Shown piece by piece: positions 54,724 to 63,402 of a stretch of DNA of 64,000 nucleotides. Source of the stretch: JAWCNN01 sp038848005 (GTDB lineage: Archaea > Thermoproteota > Bathyarchaeia > Bathyarchaeales > Bathycorpusculaceae); the NCBI GenBank assembly GCA_038848005.1, contig JAWCNZ010000005.1, forward strand, positions 1-64,000, read 5' to 3'. The stretch's first letter is position 1. Every line of letters starts with the position of its first letter. Position numbers and translations under genes: made by a program. A model generated the notes under the pieces. It searched no databases, was not told the origin of the DNA, and worked only from the letters and a program-made list of their open reading frames with translations.

Positions 54724-54833
54724 GAGTAGTTAAACCTCGAATGCCAAAAGAATAAGCATAAACTCACAAGTAAAAGCATTTTGGAAAACGCTTTGAAGGT
54801 GAACGTCTACTTCCATCAACGCAAAGAAATTAC

Positions 54834-54846
54834 TGTAATTATTACA
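54834..54846. promoter_or_regulatory. Inverted repeat TGTAAT-T-ATTACA in the lhr-asnA gap
   Basis: Six-base arms around one base. It lies 112 bases before the lhr start and about 60 bases before the asnA TATA box. A second, weaker pair, ataaca (54851-54856) and tgttat (54867-54872), is adjacent. These could be regulator sites; no binding protein is known. Confidence 0.35.
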
Positions 54847-54903
54847 TTTTATAACATGTATATTGGTGTTATTTGAAAAAATTCCAAAGCTTTTCATAAA
54901 AAG

Positions 54904-54910
54904 TTTATAA
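54904..54910 (+). promoter_or_regulatory. TATA box of the asnA-pckG unit
   Basis: The sequence tttataa lies 35 bases before a strong ggagg ribosome site (54945-54949). Transcription would start near 54932. The gap contains nothing else recognisable apart from the inverted repeats upstream. Confidence 0.45.
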
Positions 54911-54970
54911 CATAGACTGCACTTTAATCAAAAAGGTGAAACGAGGAGGCGATAAACCATCCAAAAAAGC

Positions 54971-55942
54971 TTGCCAATAATTAAAGGCAAAGTTAACGAG
55001 ATACCGAAGCCGTTGGAACAGCTTTCAGAAGAAGAGCTCATGAGGAAAAGGTGTATAGGCAAGGTTATGACACATACGCTTAACTATTTAACATGTGAAT
55101 TCATCAAAAACGGGTTCGAATGGCTGTTGCCCGTAATATTTTCCAAATCAACAGACCCCTTGTGGCCAGATCCGGGAGCGTCTCTTGAAAAGCGTGTTGA
55201 AGTGGAAATTTACGGTGAAACCGTTAGGACAACCTTAAGCATGATTGTTCATAAGATGGTTGCTTGTTCTTTGGCTTATCCAAAACTTTTCATTTTATCC
55301 CCAAACGTGAGAATTGAGAGGGGTGACAGGGCAAATAGCGGAATTCACGCCTACGAGTTTACACAATTTGATTTTGAAGTTAGAGAAGCCACCTCAGACG
55401 ACATCAGAAGCCTCACCGAAAAAGCACTTTGCGGACTAATAGAAAGTTTAAGGAGAGATTTACGTGAAGAGTTAACCTATCTTGGACGCCATAGCAGTTT
55501 AAATGTTCCGAGCATGCCGTTTAAGGTTTATGATAGAAAGGAGCTTGAGTTTGAGTATGGAAATGATTGGGAAACCAAACTGACAGTTGAGGCTAAAAAC
55601 CCAGTTTGGGTTACAAACATTCCAAGAGAGTTCTATGACTTTGAAGATTTTGAAAGTGGAAAATGGGACAATTATGATTTAATCCTCCCAAAATATGGCG
55701 AGGTTATGTCTGGCTCCAAAAGAGAATGGGACTATCAAAAAATCGTCAAAAAAATGGAAAGAGACGGCGTTAAAAAGGAAAACTTTAAAACACTCTTGAC
55801 ATTGGCAAAAGAGGGAAAAATTCGTCCTTCAGCGGGTGCAGGAATAGGAATGGAAAGACTTGTCAGTTGGATTGTTGGAGCCAAACACATAGGCGAAACT
55901 CAACTGTTCCCCAAAATTCCAGGGATAATCTATGATTTATAG
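54971..55942 (+). CDS. asnA: Archaeal asparagine synthetase A-like (AsnRS-core paralogue)
   Basis: The 323-residue protein is a class II aminoacyl-tRNA synthetase core without an anticodon-binding domain. It shows the motif 2 region SPNVRIERGDRANSGIHAYEFTQFDFE and the motif 3 signature GAGIGMERLVSWIVG. Archaeal relatives of the AspRS/AsnRS family that lack the anticodon domain make asparagine from aspartate and ammonia. The start is uncertain: the frame opens after a TAA at 54953, the only usable codon is TTG 54971, yet the ggagg (54945-54949) is 21 bases upstream of it. It has pckG 12 bases downstream. Confidence 0.85.
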   Translation: MPIIKGKVNEIPKPLEQLSEEELMRKRCIGKVMTHTLNYLTCEFIKNGFEWLLPVIFSKSTDPLWPDPGASLEKRVEVEIYGETVRTTLSMIVHKMVACSLAYPKLFILSPNVRIERGDRANSGIHAYEFTQFDFEVREATSDDIRSLTEKALCGLIESLRRDLREELTYLGRHSSLNVPSMPFKVYDRKELEFEYGNDWETKLTVEAKNPVWVTNIPREFYDFEDFESGKWDNYDLILPKYGEVMSGSKREWDYQKIVKKMERDGVKKENFKTLLTLAKEGKIRPSAGAGIGMERLVSWIVGAKHIGETQLFPKIPGIIYDL

Positions 55943-55954
55943 GGTGTTAATGAA

Positions 55955-57847
55955 ATGCAGAAACTAAGCACATGCCTCGACGCATTGCGACCAAAACTAA
56001 GCCAAAATGACTACGAGAAACTATGTGCAATAGCAAACCCAAAAGTCCACCAGTTTATAGCCGAAGCTGCTGAACTCTGCAACCCAGATAAAATCTTTGT
56101 CTGCAACGATTCTCCAGAAGACATCGCTTACATTCGGCGTCAAGCAATCGCCACAGGCGAAGAAAAACAGTTGGCTATTCCTGGACACACAGTCCACTTC
56201 GACGGACCCTACGACCAAGGTAGAGACCGTGAAGCCACCAAATACTTGGTGCCGAAAGGAGACCACCTTAGCAAAGCCCTAAACCAAATCGACAGAGATG
56301 AAGGCCTAGCGGAAGTGAAAACTCTGCTTAAAAACTCCATGAAGGGACGTACAATGATTGTTCAATTTGTCTCTTTGGGACCGGCTAACTCCATATTCAC
56401 AATTCTCGGTTTGCAGTGCACCGACTCATGGTATGTGGCACATTCTGAGCATCTCCTCTTTAGGGCTGGCTATGAAGTTTTCCGCCAAGCAGAACCGAAC
56501 AGAAACTTTTTGCGTGTTCTGCATTCTGCTGGAAAGTTGGACGAAAACATGGTTAGCGTGGAACATGAAAAGAAATGTGTTTATATTGATTATAGCGAGG
56601 ACACCATCTACAGCGTTAATACGCAGTATGCGGGCAACTCTGTTGGCTTTAAAAAACTTGCTTTTCGCCTTGCTATTCGCAAAGCCAACCAAGAAGGGTG
56701 GCTGGCTGAGCACATGATGATTGTGGGCGTTCATGGTCCAGGCGGACGCAAAACCTATTTTGCAGGTGCTTTTCCAAGCGCTTGCGGTAAAACCTCCACG
56801 GCTATGCTTCCAGGGGAAACAATACTCGGCGACGACATAGCCTATATCCGCAATATTGGTTCAGTTGCCCGCGCAGTGAACGTTGAATGTGGAATATTTG
56901 GCATTATTCAAAACATCAACCCGAAGGACGATCCTGTAATCTTTAAAGTGCTTACAAGCCCAGGCGAAGTTATCTTCTCAAACGTGCTTGTTAAGGATGG
57001 AAAGCCGTACTGGCTTGGCATGGGCTGTGAACTTCCAAAGGACGGCGTAAACTATACTGGTTATTGGTGGGAAGGCAAAACGGATGATCATGGCAACCCC
57101 ATCCCGCCAGCCCACAAAAATGCTCGTTACACAGTGGCGCTTAAAGCGTTGGAAAACTGTGACCCAGAGTTGGATAATCCTTTAGGTGTGGAATTGGGCG
57201 GCATAATGTACGGCGGACGTGACGCTAAGGCTTATGTTCCTGTCCAGCAAAGCTTCAACTGGGAGCACGGGATTATCTGTTATGGAGCTTCGTTGGAGAC
57301 TGAAACAACCTATGCCATAGTCGGCGAAGAGGGAATACCAGAAATAAACATGATGAGCATCCAAGATTTTGTTTCAATTCCCCTTGGACAGAACATACGC
57401 AACAATTTAGCGTTTGGAAGGAAACTTAGGAAGCCGCCAATCATTTTTGGAGTTAACTATTTCTTGAGGGATAGGGAAACTGGCAAATTTTTGAATGCTC
57501 CAAGGGACAAGCATGTTTGGGTGAAATGGATGGAACTGAGAGTGCATGGAGATATTGGAGCGTTAAGGTCGCCTACTGGTTTACTTCCAAAATACGAGGA
57601 TTTGCGTTTGCTTTTCCGCCAAGTGTTAGGCAAAGAATATAGAAGGGAGGATTACATTAAACAATTCACCATTCGTGTCCCTGAAAACTTGGCAAAAATT
57701 GAGCGGGCGGAACGGTTTTACCGAGAAAAAGTTGCAGATACACCAGAAGAGCTATTCGAAATATTAGACCAACAACGCAAGCGTCTGCTCGAAGCAAAAG
57801 AAAAATTTGGCGATTACATTCCACCAGAAAAATTTGAAGAAGAATAA
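55955..57847 (+). CDS. pckG: Phosphoenolpyruvate carboxykinase (GTP)
   Basis: The 630-residue enzyme converts oxaloacetate and GTP to PEP, CO2 and GDP for gluconeogenesis. The P-loop is FPSACGKTSTAM, the metal-binding block is ILGDDIAYI, and the GTP-type signatures NPKDDPVIF, YTGYWWEGKTDD and FNWEHGIICYGASLE are present. Length fits GTP-dependent PEPCK, not the shorter ATP type. The gene lies 12 bases after asnA, probably on one message. Acetyl-CoA from the cdh system, carboxylated to pyruvate and oxaloacetate elsewhere, could enter sugar synthesis here. Confidence 0.95.
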   Translation: MQKLSTCLDALRPKLSQNDYEKLCAIANPKVHQFIAEAAELCNPDKIFVCNDSPEDIAYIRRQAIATGEEKQLAIPGHTVHFDGPYDQGRDREATKYLVPKGDHLSKALNQIDRDEGLAEVKTLLKNSMKGRTMIVQFVSLGPANSIFTILGLQCTDSWYVAHSEHLLFRAGYEVFRQAEPNRNFLRVLHSAGKLDENMVSVEHEKKCVYIDYSEDTIYSVNTQYAGNSVGFKKLAFRLAIRKANQEGWLAEHMMIVGVHGPGGRKTYFAGAFPSACGKTSTAMLPGETILGDDIAYIRNIGSVARAVNVECGIFGIIQNINPKDDPVIFKVLTSPGEVIFSNVLVKDGKPYWLGMGCELPKDGVNYTGYWWEGKTDDHGNPIPPAHKNARYTVALKALENCDPELDNPLGVELGGIMYGGRDAKAYVPVQQSFNWEHGIICYGASLETETTYAIVGEEGIPEINMMSIQDFVSIPLGQNIRNNLAFGRKLRKPPIIFGVNYFLRDRETGKFLNAPRDKHVWVKWMELRVHGDIGALRSPTGLLPKYEDLRLLFRQVLGKEYRREDYIKQFTIRVPENLAKIERAERFYREKVADTPEELFEILDQQRKRLLEAKEKFGDYIPPEKFEEE

Positions 57848-58023
57848 AAGGAAAAGCTGTATTTTCAAGCTTTAAACCCAGCAATTTTCATTAAAATCGC
57901 TTTTTATTGTTTGAGGCACACTTAAATTAATGTTTAAGTAAAGGCTTTCCACTTAAACAATGGAAAGTTTTTTATGTATAATCATATGAAACCATGATAA
58001 TCGAGAATGTTGGAGGAAATTAA

Positions 58024-58194
58024 ATGGGTAAATGTCCAAAATGCGGAACAGTTGTTGGCACACCTAAAAAGAAGTGGACAATGGCGGGACGCCCAGACAA
58101 GTCAGGCAAAAGGATGCAGTTAGAAATTGGACTTTTCGATTGTCCAAAATGCAAGAAACCATTCCGAGAAGTCTTAAGCAAGAAGAAGGTTTAA
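58024..58194 (+). CDS. Small Cren7-like zinc-ribbon protein
   Basis: This 56-residue gene starts at ATG 58024 behind ggagg and ends TAA 58192. The product has CPKCG at residue 4 and CPKC near residue 42. Between and after them the stretch KKWTMAGRPDKSGKRMQLEIGLF and FREVLSK parallel the chromatin protein Cren7 (KVWALAPKGRKGVKIGLF, FRHKLP), with a zinc knuckle replacing the DPETG turn. A small DNA-binding SH3-like barrel stabilised by zinc is the best inference. A paralogue lies 24 bases downstream. Confidence 0.65.
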   Translation: MGKCPKCGTVVGTPKKKWTMAGRPDKSGKRMQLEIGLFDCPKCKKPFREVLSKKKV

Positions 58195-58217
58195 ACTGAA
58201 AAGTACGGCGAATACCC

Positions 58218-58433
58218 ATGCCAAAAAGCCAAACAAAAGAACATCTCTGCCCCGAGTGTGGAACAGAAGCAAAGGAACCATACAAAACATGGGAGCTTAT
58301 AGCCCCCTTCCCAGACAAAAAAATGCGGATAACCCTAACAATCTTCGGCATGTACGAATGCCCAAAATGCGGCAAAAAATTCAAAGATATTGTTAGTAAA
58401 GCCAAACTGGGCGCAGAGGGCATAGAAGTTTAG
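58218..58433 (+). CDS. Small Cren7-like zinc-ribbon protein, second copy
   Basis: The 71-residue product has CPECG at residues 11-15 and CPKCG near residue 49. Between them KTWELIAPFPDKKMRITLTIFGMY is clearly related to the preceding gene and to Cren7 (W-x-LAP ... IGLF). The C-terminal tail is longer (SKAKLGAEGIEV). As in the first copy, residues that would contact DNA in Cren7 are basic or hydrophobic here, but I cannot prove binding. The start is ATG 58218. The two genes are probably cotranscribed from a promoter near 57968. Confidence 0.65.
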   Translation: MPKSQTKEHLCPECGTEAKEPYKTWELIAPFPDKKMRITLTIFGMYECPKCGKKFKDIVSKAKLGAEGIEV

Positions 58434-58546
58434 GCTTGCCATTTTCCATCCCCTATTTTTCCAATTATCATTTTTAACCGTTAAGTTTTAAAACATAAAC
58501 GCCTAAATCAACAAGAACCCATCAGCAAAAGAAGGTTTAACCATTG

Positions 58547-59554
58547 ATGTTGGAAACTCTTAAAAAAATTTGGAAAAACGAGTACATACAAACAATAATA
58601 ACAATTGTCATATTAGTCGCTTTTGTTTTCGGTTTTTGGCGCATAATCCAATTCGCATTAGGAACGGAATATCCAGCCTTAGCAGTGGCTTCCGAAAGCA
58701 TGTTGCCAACATTAAACGTAGGCGACCTCATAATAGTCCAAGGAGTAAACCCAGAACAAATAAACGCGAAGCCAACAACTGGCGACATTATTGTTTTCAA
58801 AAAGTCAAATAACGACCTTGTAGTTCACAGAGCAATCGACTGGGATGGTCATTCGTTTACAACAAAGGGAGACAACAACCTAAGCCCAGACGCCGAAAAA
58901 GTTGATAAAAGCGCAGTTGTTGGGAGGGTTATAGAAAAAATACCTTACGTGGGGAACTTGGCATTAATCATGCACACAGCAGAAAACATGTACTTATTTA
59001 TCATTATACTCATCATATTAATGGCGATAATTATTATTTTTCCATTTGAGGAAGAGAAAGCAAGCAACACAACAGAAAAAGCGAGCTTTTGGAAGCGCAT
59101 TCCCACTAAAACAATTTATTTCGCAACTGTAAACGTGCTTCTCATCTGCCTCATAATTTTCAGTTTGTGGGGAGCCTTCACGTTTTGGAATCCAGGTGCT
59201 GGTCAAAACGGTCGAGGCGAATACGTAAGCCTTTATGGCATGTACTCTGATGTGCAGTTTCATGAAAGCTTCAAAAACACGCAACAAATCAGCAGAGTAG
59301 AGCTCACTCAAGGTTTTTTGGTATATGCTATTAACTGTGAGATAAACGGCGAATTGCGAACGGGTGTTCCAACTTTTTCGTGGGCTCAAGCCGCAGTAAT
59401 CGGTCTTTTGGCGTTTGACATTTGGGAGTTGATTAAAATTTTAAAAAAGCGAAAGCTGGAGTTTAAAATTAAATGGAGAAAAAGTGTTTCTGCAGCGCTT
59501 CAACCTCAGCAAATAGCAATCCTAACCCAAAAGACACGAAAAAGCTTACCATAG
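58547..59554 (+). CDS. Archaeal signal peptidase I with long C-terminal extension
   Basis: This 335-residue membrane protein has an N-terminal helix (IITIVILVAFVFGFW), then the catalytic serine in ASESMLPTL, the catalytic His in VVHRAI, and GDNN with the third residue of the archaeal Ser-His-Asp set; bacterial Lys is replaced by His. The usual archaeal enzyme ends near residue 160. Here about 175 residues follow: a second hydrophobic helix, a third one, an extracellular stretch and a last helix ending in a basic tail. The extension is unusual and of unknown role. ATG 58547; TTG 58544 just before. Confidence 0.9.
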   Translation: MLETLKKIWKNEYIQTIITIVILVAFVFGFWRIIQFALGTEYPALAVASESMLPTLNVGDLIIVQGVNPEQINAKPTTGDIIVFKKSNNDLVVHRAIDWDGHSFTTKGDNNLSPDAEKVDKSAVVGRVIEKIPYVGNLALIMHTAENMYLFIIILIILMAIIIIFPFEEEKASNTTEKASFWKRIPTKTIYFATVNVLLICLIIFSLWGAFTFWNPGAGQNGRGEYVSLYGMYSDVQFHESFKNTQQISRVELTQGFLVYAINCEINGELRTGVPTFSWAQAAVIGLLAFDIWELIKILKKRKLEFKIKWRKSVSAALQPQQIAILTQKTRKSLP

Positions 59555-59556
59555 GC

Positions 59557-59577
59557 TTTATAAGGGATATTTAAACA
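59557..59577 (+). promoter_or_regulatory. TATA-like elements upstream of tbp
   Basis: Two candidates are present, ctttataag (59557-59565) and gatatttaaac (59567-59577). The first is better spaced for a start at 59599. TBP could bind its own promoter here. Confidence 0.4.
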
Positions 59578-59598
59578 TTCATATAAGAAGTGGTGTTT

Positions 59599-60159
59599 AT
59601 GCCGAAAGTTAAAGCCATAGTAAACATCGAAAACGTTGTTGCTTCTGCAACATTGAACCAGAAAGTTGATTTAAACGCTGTTGTTAAGGGTTATCCAGGC
59701 GTGGAATACCGTCCAGAGCAGTTTCCAGGGCTAGTGTTTAGGCTTAAAAGACCGAAGACAGCAACTTTGATTTTCAATTCTGGGAAGATGGTTTGCACAG
59801 GCGCAAAATCGGAGAAGGAAGCGCGCAGAGCCGTCATGAAAGTAATTAAAGAGTTAAAGAAAAGCGGGATAATCATTATTAGCAAGCCAGAACTGCGAAT
59901 ACAAAACATTGTGGCTTCCGCAAGCCTAGGCGGAATGATAGACTTGGAGAAGTCAGCGTATACACTTGGAAAAACAATGTATGAACCAGAACAGTTTCCA
60001 GGCTTAATTTACAGGATGGATGAACCGAAAGTGGTGATACTGTTATTTGCAAGTGGAAAACTTGTTTGCACCGGAGCCAAAAAGGAACAGGACGTTTACG
60101 ACGCCGTCCAAAAACTTCACAAAATACTAGAGGAGCAAGAACTCATATTTTACGAGTAA
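59599..60159 (+). CDS. tbp: TATA-box-binding protein
   Basis: This general transcription factor recruits TFB and RNA polymerase to promoters. It has the two direct repeats of the TBP saddle: the first with VVKGYPGVEYRPEQFPGLVFRL and MVCTGAKSEKEA, the second with TMYEPEQFPGLIYRM and LVCTGAKKEQDV. The intercalating phenylalanine pairs lie in the FPGL segments. ATG 59599 (MPKVKAIV) is preferred over GTG 59590. The product is about 186 residues, the normal archaeal size, with a short acidic C-terminus. Confidence 0.97.
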   Translation: MPKVKAIVNIENVVASATLNQKVDLNAVVKGYPGVEYRPEQFPGLVFRLKRPKTATLIFNSGKMVCTGAKSEKEARRAVMKVIKELKKSGIIIISKPELRIQNIVASASLGGMIDLEKSAYTLGKTMYEPEQFPGLIYRMDEPKVVILLFASGKLVCTGAKKEQDVYDAVQKLHKILEEQELIFYE

Positions 60160-60166
60160 GCTTATC

Positions 60167-60784
60167 CTATCCCTTTTTAGTTTGCCTCAAAATTGTTTTC
60201 AACTGCTCCTCGTCTATCACTCCAACCTCATAGAGTTTGTCAGCTACTTCTCTTACGCTAAGCAAAGCATGAAGCCTTATCCCGCTTCTTTCAAGTTTTT
60301 CTTTTCCGCCTTCTTCTCTGTCTAAAAGCACAACAGCGTCTGTTACCACGCCGCCTTCGGCTGTTATGGCTTTAGCCGCTTTTTTAAGCGATAAGCCAGT
60401 TGTTATTAGGTCGTCAACAAGCAAAACATGGTCGCCGGGGTTTATGATGCCCTCTATCCTTCTTTGTCTTCCATGAAGGCGAACGCCCTTGCGTACGTAA
60501 AGGAACGGCTTTTTTAGATGGTAAGCGATTAAAGATGCGAAGGGAATGCCTGCAACTGCTATTCCAGCTATGCGCTCAAAATTTTCCGCGCCTATCTCTG
60601 CCTTTATAAAGTTTACATAGAAGTCGCATACTTTTTGGAAAGCGTCTGGAAAGCTTGGAATTATTCTTAGGTCTATGTAGTAAGGGCTTATTTTTCCGCT
60701 TGTAAGTTTGAATGTGCCGAACTGTAATGCGCCTATCTTGTTTAGGATTCTGCAAATTTCAAATTTCACGTTCTCAACTGCCAA
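60167..60784 (-). CDS. pyrE: Orotate phosphoribosyltransferase
   Basis: The enzyme joins orotate and PRPP to form OMP in pyrimidine synthesis. The PRPP loop is VLLVDDLITTG; the FGTFKLTSGKISPYYIDLR region binds orotate, and PFLYVRK is the conserved flexible-loop neighbour. The start is TTG 60784, five bases after the upstream stop and with gagg in place, giving 205 residues; the frame is open to an ATG at 60823 within the preceding gene, which would add 13 residues of doubtful value. It is cotranscribed with the metallo-hydrolase gene. Confidence 0.93.
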   Translation of the reverse strand: MAVENVKFEICRILNKIGALQFGTFKLTSGKISPYYIDLRIIPSFPDAFQKVCDFYVNFIKAEIGAENFERIAGIAVAGIPFASLIAYHLKKPFLYVRKGVRLHGRQRRIEGIINPGDHVLLVDDLITTGLSLKKAAKAITAEGGVVTDAVVLLDREEGGKEKLERSGIRLHALLSVREVADKLYEVGVIDEEQLKTILRQTKKG

Positions 60785-60788
60785 GGTT

Positions 60789-61481
60789 TCACGTCCTCTT
60801 TGAAATTTGGTATATTTTGCCAACTTCAGGTATTTGGCAATTGACCTTTGGCATTTCCCTCTTCAAAATTTCACAGAACCTTTTCTGGTCTGCTGTTGAA
60901 CCAGTATGGTAGGGAACAGCCACAATAGGCTTTGTTAACCTTGCAATTTCAACGCCTGTTTCAGGCGAAGTTCCAGGGGCAATCCCCACGGTGCAGAAAA
61001 CAACATCAAACTTTTCCTTTTCGCCTATTTCCGCCATTTCTGGAAATGGCAAGCTGTCTGCCGTATGGAAAATTTTCACGCCGTCCTCGCTTGTGATTAT
61101 GAATGTTACTGGCGTGGACGCTGGTGGATGATTACACTTTTCAGCTTTCACCAAAACTTCGCCGAGCTTCACCTCTGAACCAGGCTTAACCTCCTGCAGT
61201 TTTTCAGGTGGAATAATGTTTCGCAGTCTTCTGGCGGATGTGGGGTCAGCTATAACTACGCATAAGGTTTGCTTGTGTATTTCCGCAACAAGCGACTGGT
61301 CTAAATGGTCGTAATGCTCATGTGTAATTAAAATTGCATCCACATTTTTGAAGCTTCGAGGCTTAACTTCCACAGGGTCTATTACGAGGGTTTTCGACGG
61401 GGTTTTTATGGATACTCCAGCGTAACGGTTAAACCAAACAAACAAAATCTCATTTTTTGCTGGGGTTTTTTCAATCGCCAT
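60789..61481 (-). CDS. UlaG-like metallo-beta-lactamase-fold hydrolase
   Basis: The 230-residue protein has the zinc signature THEHYDHLD (HxHxDH) and the later histidines of the fold (CNHPPAS, FHTADS, VPYHTG). The compact size and lack of a beta-CASP insert place it in the UPF0173/UlaG-like group, whose substrates are largely unknown. The ATG at 61481 is favoured, since the first ATG at 61496 adds only five residues. It precedes pyrE by four bases. Confidence 0.85.
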   Translation of the reverse strand: MAIEKTPAKNEILFVWFNRYAGVSIKTPSKTLVIDPVEVKPRSFKNVDAILITHEHYDHLDQSLVAEIHKQTLCVVIADPTSARRLRNIIPPEKLQEVKPGSEVKLGEVLVKAEKCNHPPASTPVTFIITSEDGVKIFHTADSLPFPEMAEIGEKEKFDVVFCTVGIAPGTSPETGVEIARLTKPIVAVPYHTGSTADQKRFCEILKREMPKVNCQIPEVGKIYQISKRT

Positions 61482-61594
61482 AGCGGTACACCTCACAGTG
61501 TTATAGTTAGCGTTTAGGTTTTAAAGAACTTGTGCTTGCCTTGGTAAAGGTTAATAGTTTTGTTCGAGTTTTTCATACTTAATAGTGATGTGTC

Positions 61595-62869
61595 ATGGTG
61601 GATGTTTGGCTTCCCTACGGGAAAACTGAGGTTTGCGCGCGGATTCCAACGCGGAATTTTCTGGGCGTCATAGAGCCTAAAGAAAAGGCTGGTGTGCCAG
61701 ACGCTAAAATGGAAATTGAAAGAGCCTTAAAAGAGCCAATAGCCTCCAAAAGGCTAAGTGAAATTGTTAAACCAGAAAGTAAGGTGGCAATAGTCGTTGA
61801 TGACTTCACGAGACCAGCGCCGAGTCATTTGATGGTGCCACCTTTGTTGGACGAGTTAAATGCGGCTGGCGTTAAAGATGAGAACATAACAGTTATTTTT
61901 GGTTGTGGAACCCATAGGGCAGTTACGCCCGAAGAAGCCGTTGCGTTGTTAGGTGAAACGGTTGTTAAACGTGTAAAAACCGTAAGCCACAACTGCAAAG
62001 CGCAAGACTTGGTTTATGTTGGCACCACGCAAAAGCATGGAACAAAAATTTATTTGAACCGCATCTTCGCCGAGGCTGACGTGAAAATTTTAACTGGCGA
62101 TGTCGACTTTCACTATTATGCTGGTTATGGCGGGGGGAGAAAAAGCGTTTTGCCAGGAGTTTCAGGTGAAGAAACTATAAAGCATAATCATGCTTTGCTT
62201 TTGCATCCAAACGCGAAAACTGGAGTTTTGGATGGGAATCCAGTTCACGAGGATATGGTTGAAACTGCAAAAATGGCGAGGGTGAATTTTATTTTGAATG
62301 TTGTAATGAACAGCAAAAAAGAAGTTGTGAAGGCTTTTGCAGGTGATTTAGAGCAAGCCTTCCATGAAGGAGTTAAGCTTGTTGATGAAATGTACCGCAT
62401 ACCAGTAGACCGCAAGGCAGACATAGTTGTCGTCAGCCCAGGCGGATACCCAGCGGACATAAACCTTTTCCAAGCGCACAAGGCTGTGGACAGCGCCCTT
62501 GAAGTTGTTAAACGTGGCGGCGTAATTGTTCTGGTGGCTGAATGCATTGAAGGACATGGAAACCAAGTTTTTTATGATTGGATGGTTAAGTTTAAGGATT
62601 TGAAAGCTGTTGAGAGGGAAATAAAGAACAATTTTGTTTTAGGCGGACACAAAGCCTACTACCTTCTAAAAGCTTTGCAGAAAGTTAAGATAATTCTGGT
62701 TTCAACAATGCCAGATTATTACGCCACAAACGTTTTCAAATTGAAAACGGCGAGGGCAGTGAACGACGCCTTAAACGAAGCCTTCAACATTGCTGGAAGA
62801 AACGCAAAGGTTTGGGCTATGCCCTACGGAAACTTTACACTGCCAGAAGTTAAAACAAGCGAGGAGTAA
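61595..62869 (+). CDS. LarA-family nickel-pincer racemase (lactate racemase-like)
   Basis: The 424-residue protein has all the LarA signature residues: DDFTRPAP (Asp and Arg), GCGTHR (His), HYYAGYGGGRKSVLPG (His and the cofactor-linked Lys), and EETIKHNHALL (nickel-ligand His). LarA racemises lactate with a nickel pincer nucleotide made by LarB, LarC and LarE; none of those genes is in this window. Many archaeal LarA homologues act on other 2-hydroxyacids, so the substrate is open. It is a second nickel-linked function in this region. Confidence 0.88.
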   Translation: MVDVWLPYGKTEVCARIPTRNFLGVIEPKEKAGVPDAKMEIERALKEPIASKRLSEIVKPESKVAIVVDDFTRPAPSHLMVPPLLDELNAAGVKDENITVIFGCGTHRAVTPEEAVALLGETVVKRVKTVSHNCKAQDLVYVGTTQKHGTKIYLNRIFAEADVKILTGDVDFHYYAGYGGGRKSVLPGVSGEETIKHNHALLLHPNAKTGVLDGNPVHEDMVETAKMARVNFILNVVMNSKKEVVKAFAGDLEQAFHEGVKLVDEMYRIPVDRKADIVVVSPGGYPADINLFQAHKAVDSALEVVKRGGVIVLVAECIEGHGNQVFYDWMVKFKDLKAVEREIKNNFVLGGHKAYYLLKALQKVKIILVSTMPDYYATNVFKLKTARAVNDALNEAFNIAGRNAKVWAMPYGNFTLPEVKTSEE

Positions 62870-62895
62870 ACGTTTAAAAGGCGATTGGCTTTTCT

Positions 62896-63402
62896 TTGAT
62901 TCACGCATCGGAGCGAAACGGAAACTTGCAAGAAACCTTTAAACTGCGGAAATTCGCGTTAAGTGACCTGCAAAAAGTAATGTATATAAACCGTGTTTGC
63001 CTACCAGAAAACTACACAGACTCCTTCTTCACTGAGCTATATTGCAGATTCCCAGAAACATTTATTGTCGCTGAAGAAAACGGGGAAGTCGTCGGTTACA
63101 TAATGTGCCGCATAGAAATGGGCTTATCAAACTTCGGGTTCGGCGGCTTAATCAAGAAGGGACACATCGTTTCCATAGCTGTTCTCGAACATTATAGACG
63201 CAAAGGGATAGGAAAAGCCCTAATCAATAGGGCTATTGAAGGCATGCGCCTATACAACGCAAAACAATGCTTTTTAGAAGTTAGAGTTTCAAACACTTCA
63301 GCAATAGAATTATACAAAAAATTGGGGTTCCAAATAACACGCACAATACATGGATACTACTCGGACGGAGAAGACGCCTACCTAATGACAAAAAAACTAT
63401 GA
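62896..63402 (+). CDS. GNAT N-acetyltransferase (RimI/Ard1-like)
   Basis: This 168-residue acetyltransferase has the acetyl-CoA-binding loop RRKGIGKAL and the RimI-like ends LEVRVSNTSAIELYKKLGF and YYSDGEDAYLM, typical of archaeal N-alpha-acetyltransferase. It may acetylate protein N-termini. A TTG start at 62896 is assumed, 26 bases after the LarA-family stop; the first 12 residues look non-conserved. Its end overlaps the convergent membrane gene by six bases. Confidence 0.85.
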   Translation: MIHASERNGNLQETFKLRKFALSDLQKVMYINRVCLPENYTDSFFTELYCRFPETFIVAEENGEVVGYIMCRIEMGLSNFGFGGLIKKGHIVSIAVLEHYRRKGIGKALINRAIEGMRLYNAKQCFLEVRVSNTSAIELYKKLGFQITRTIHGYYSDGEDAYLMTKKL

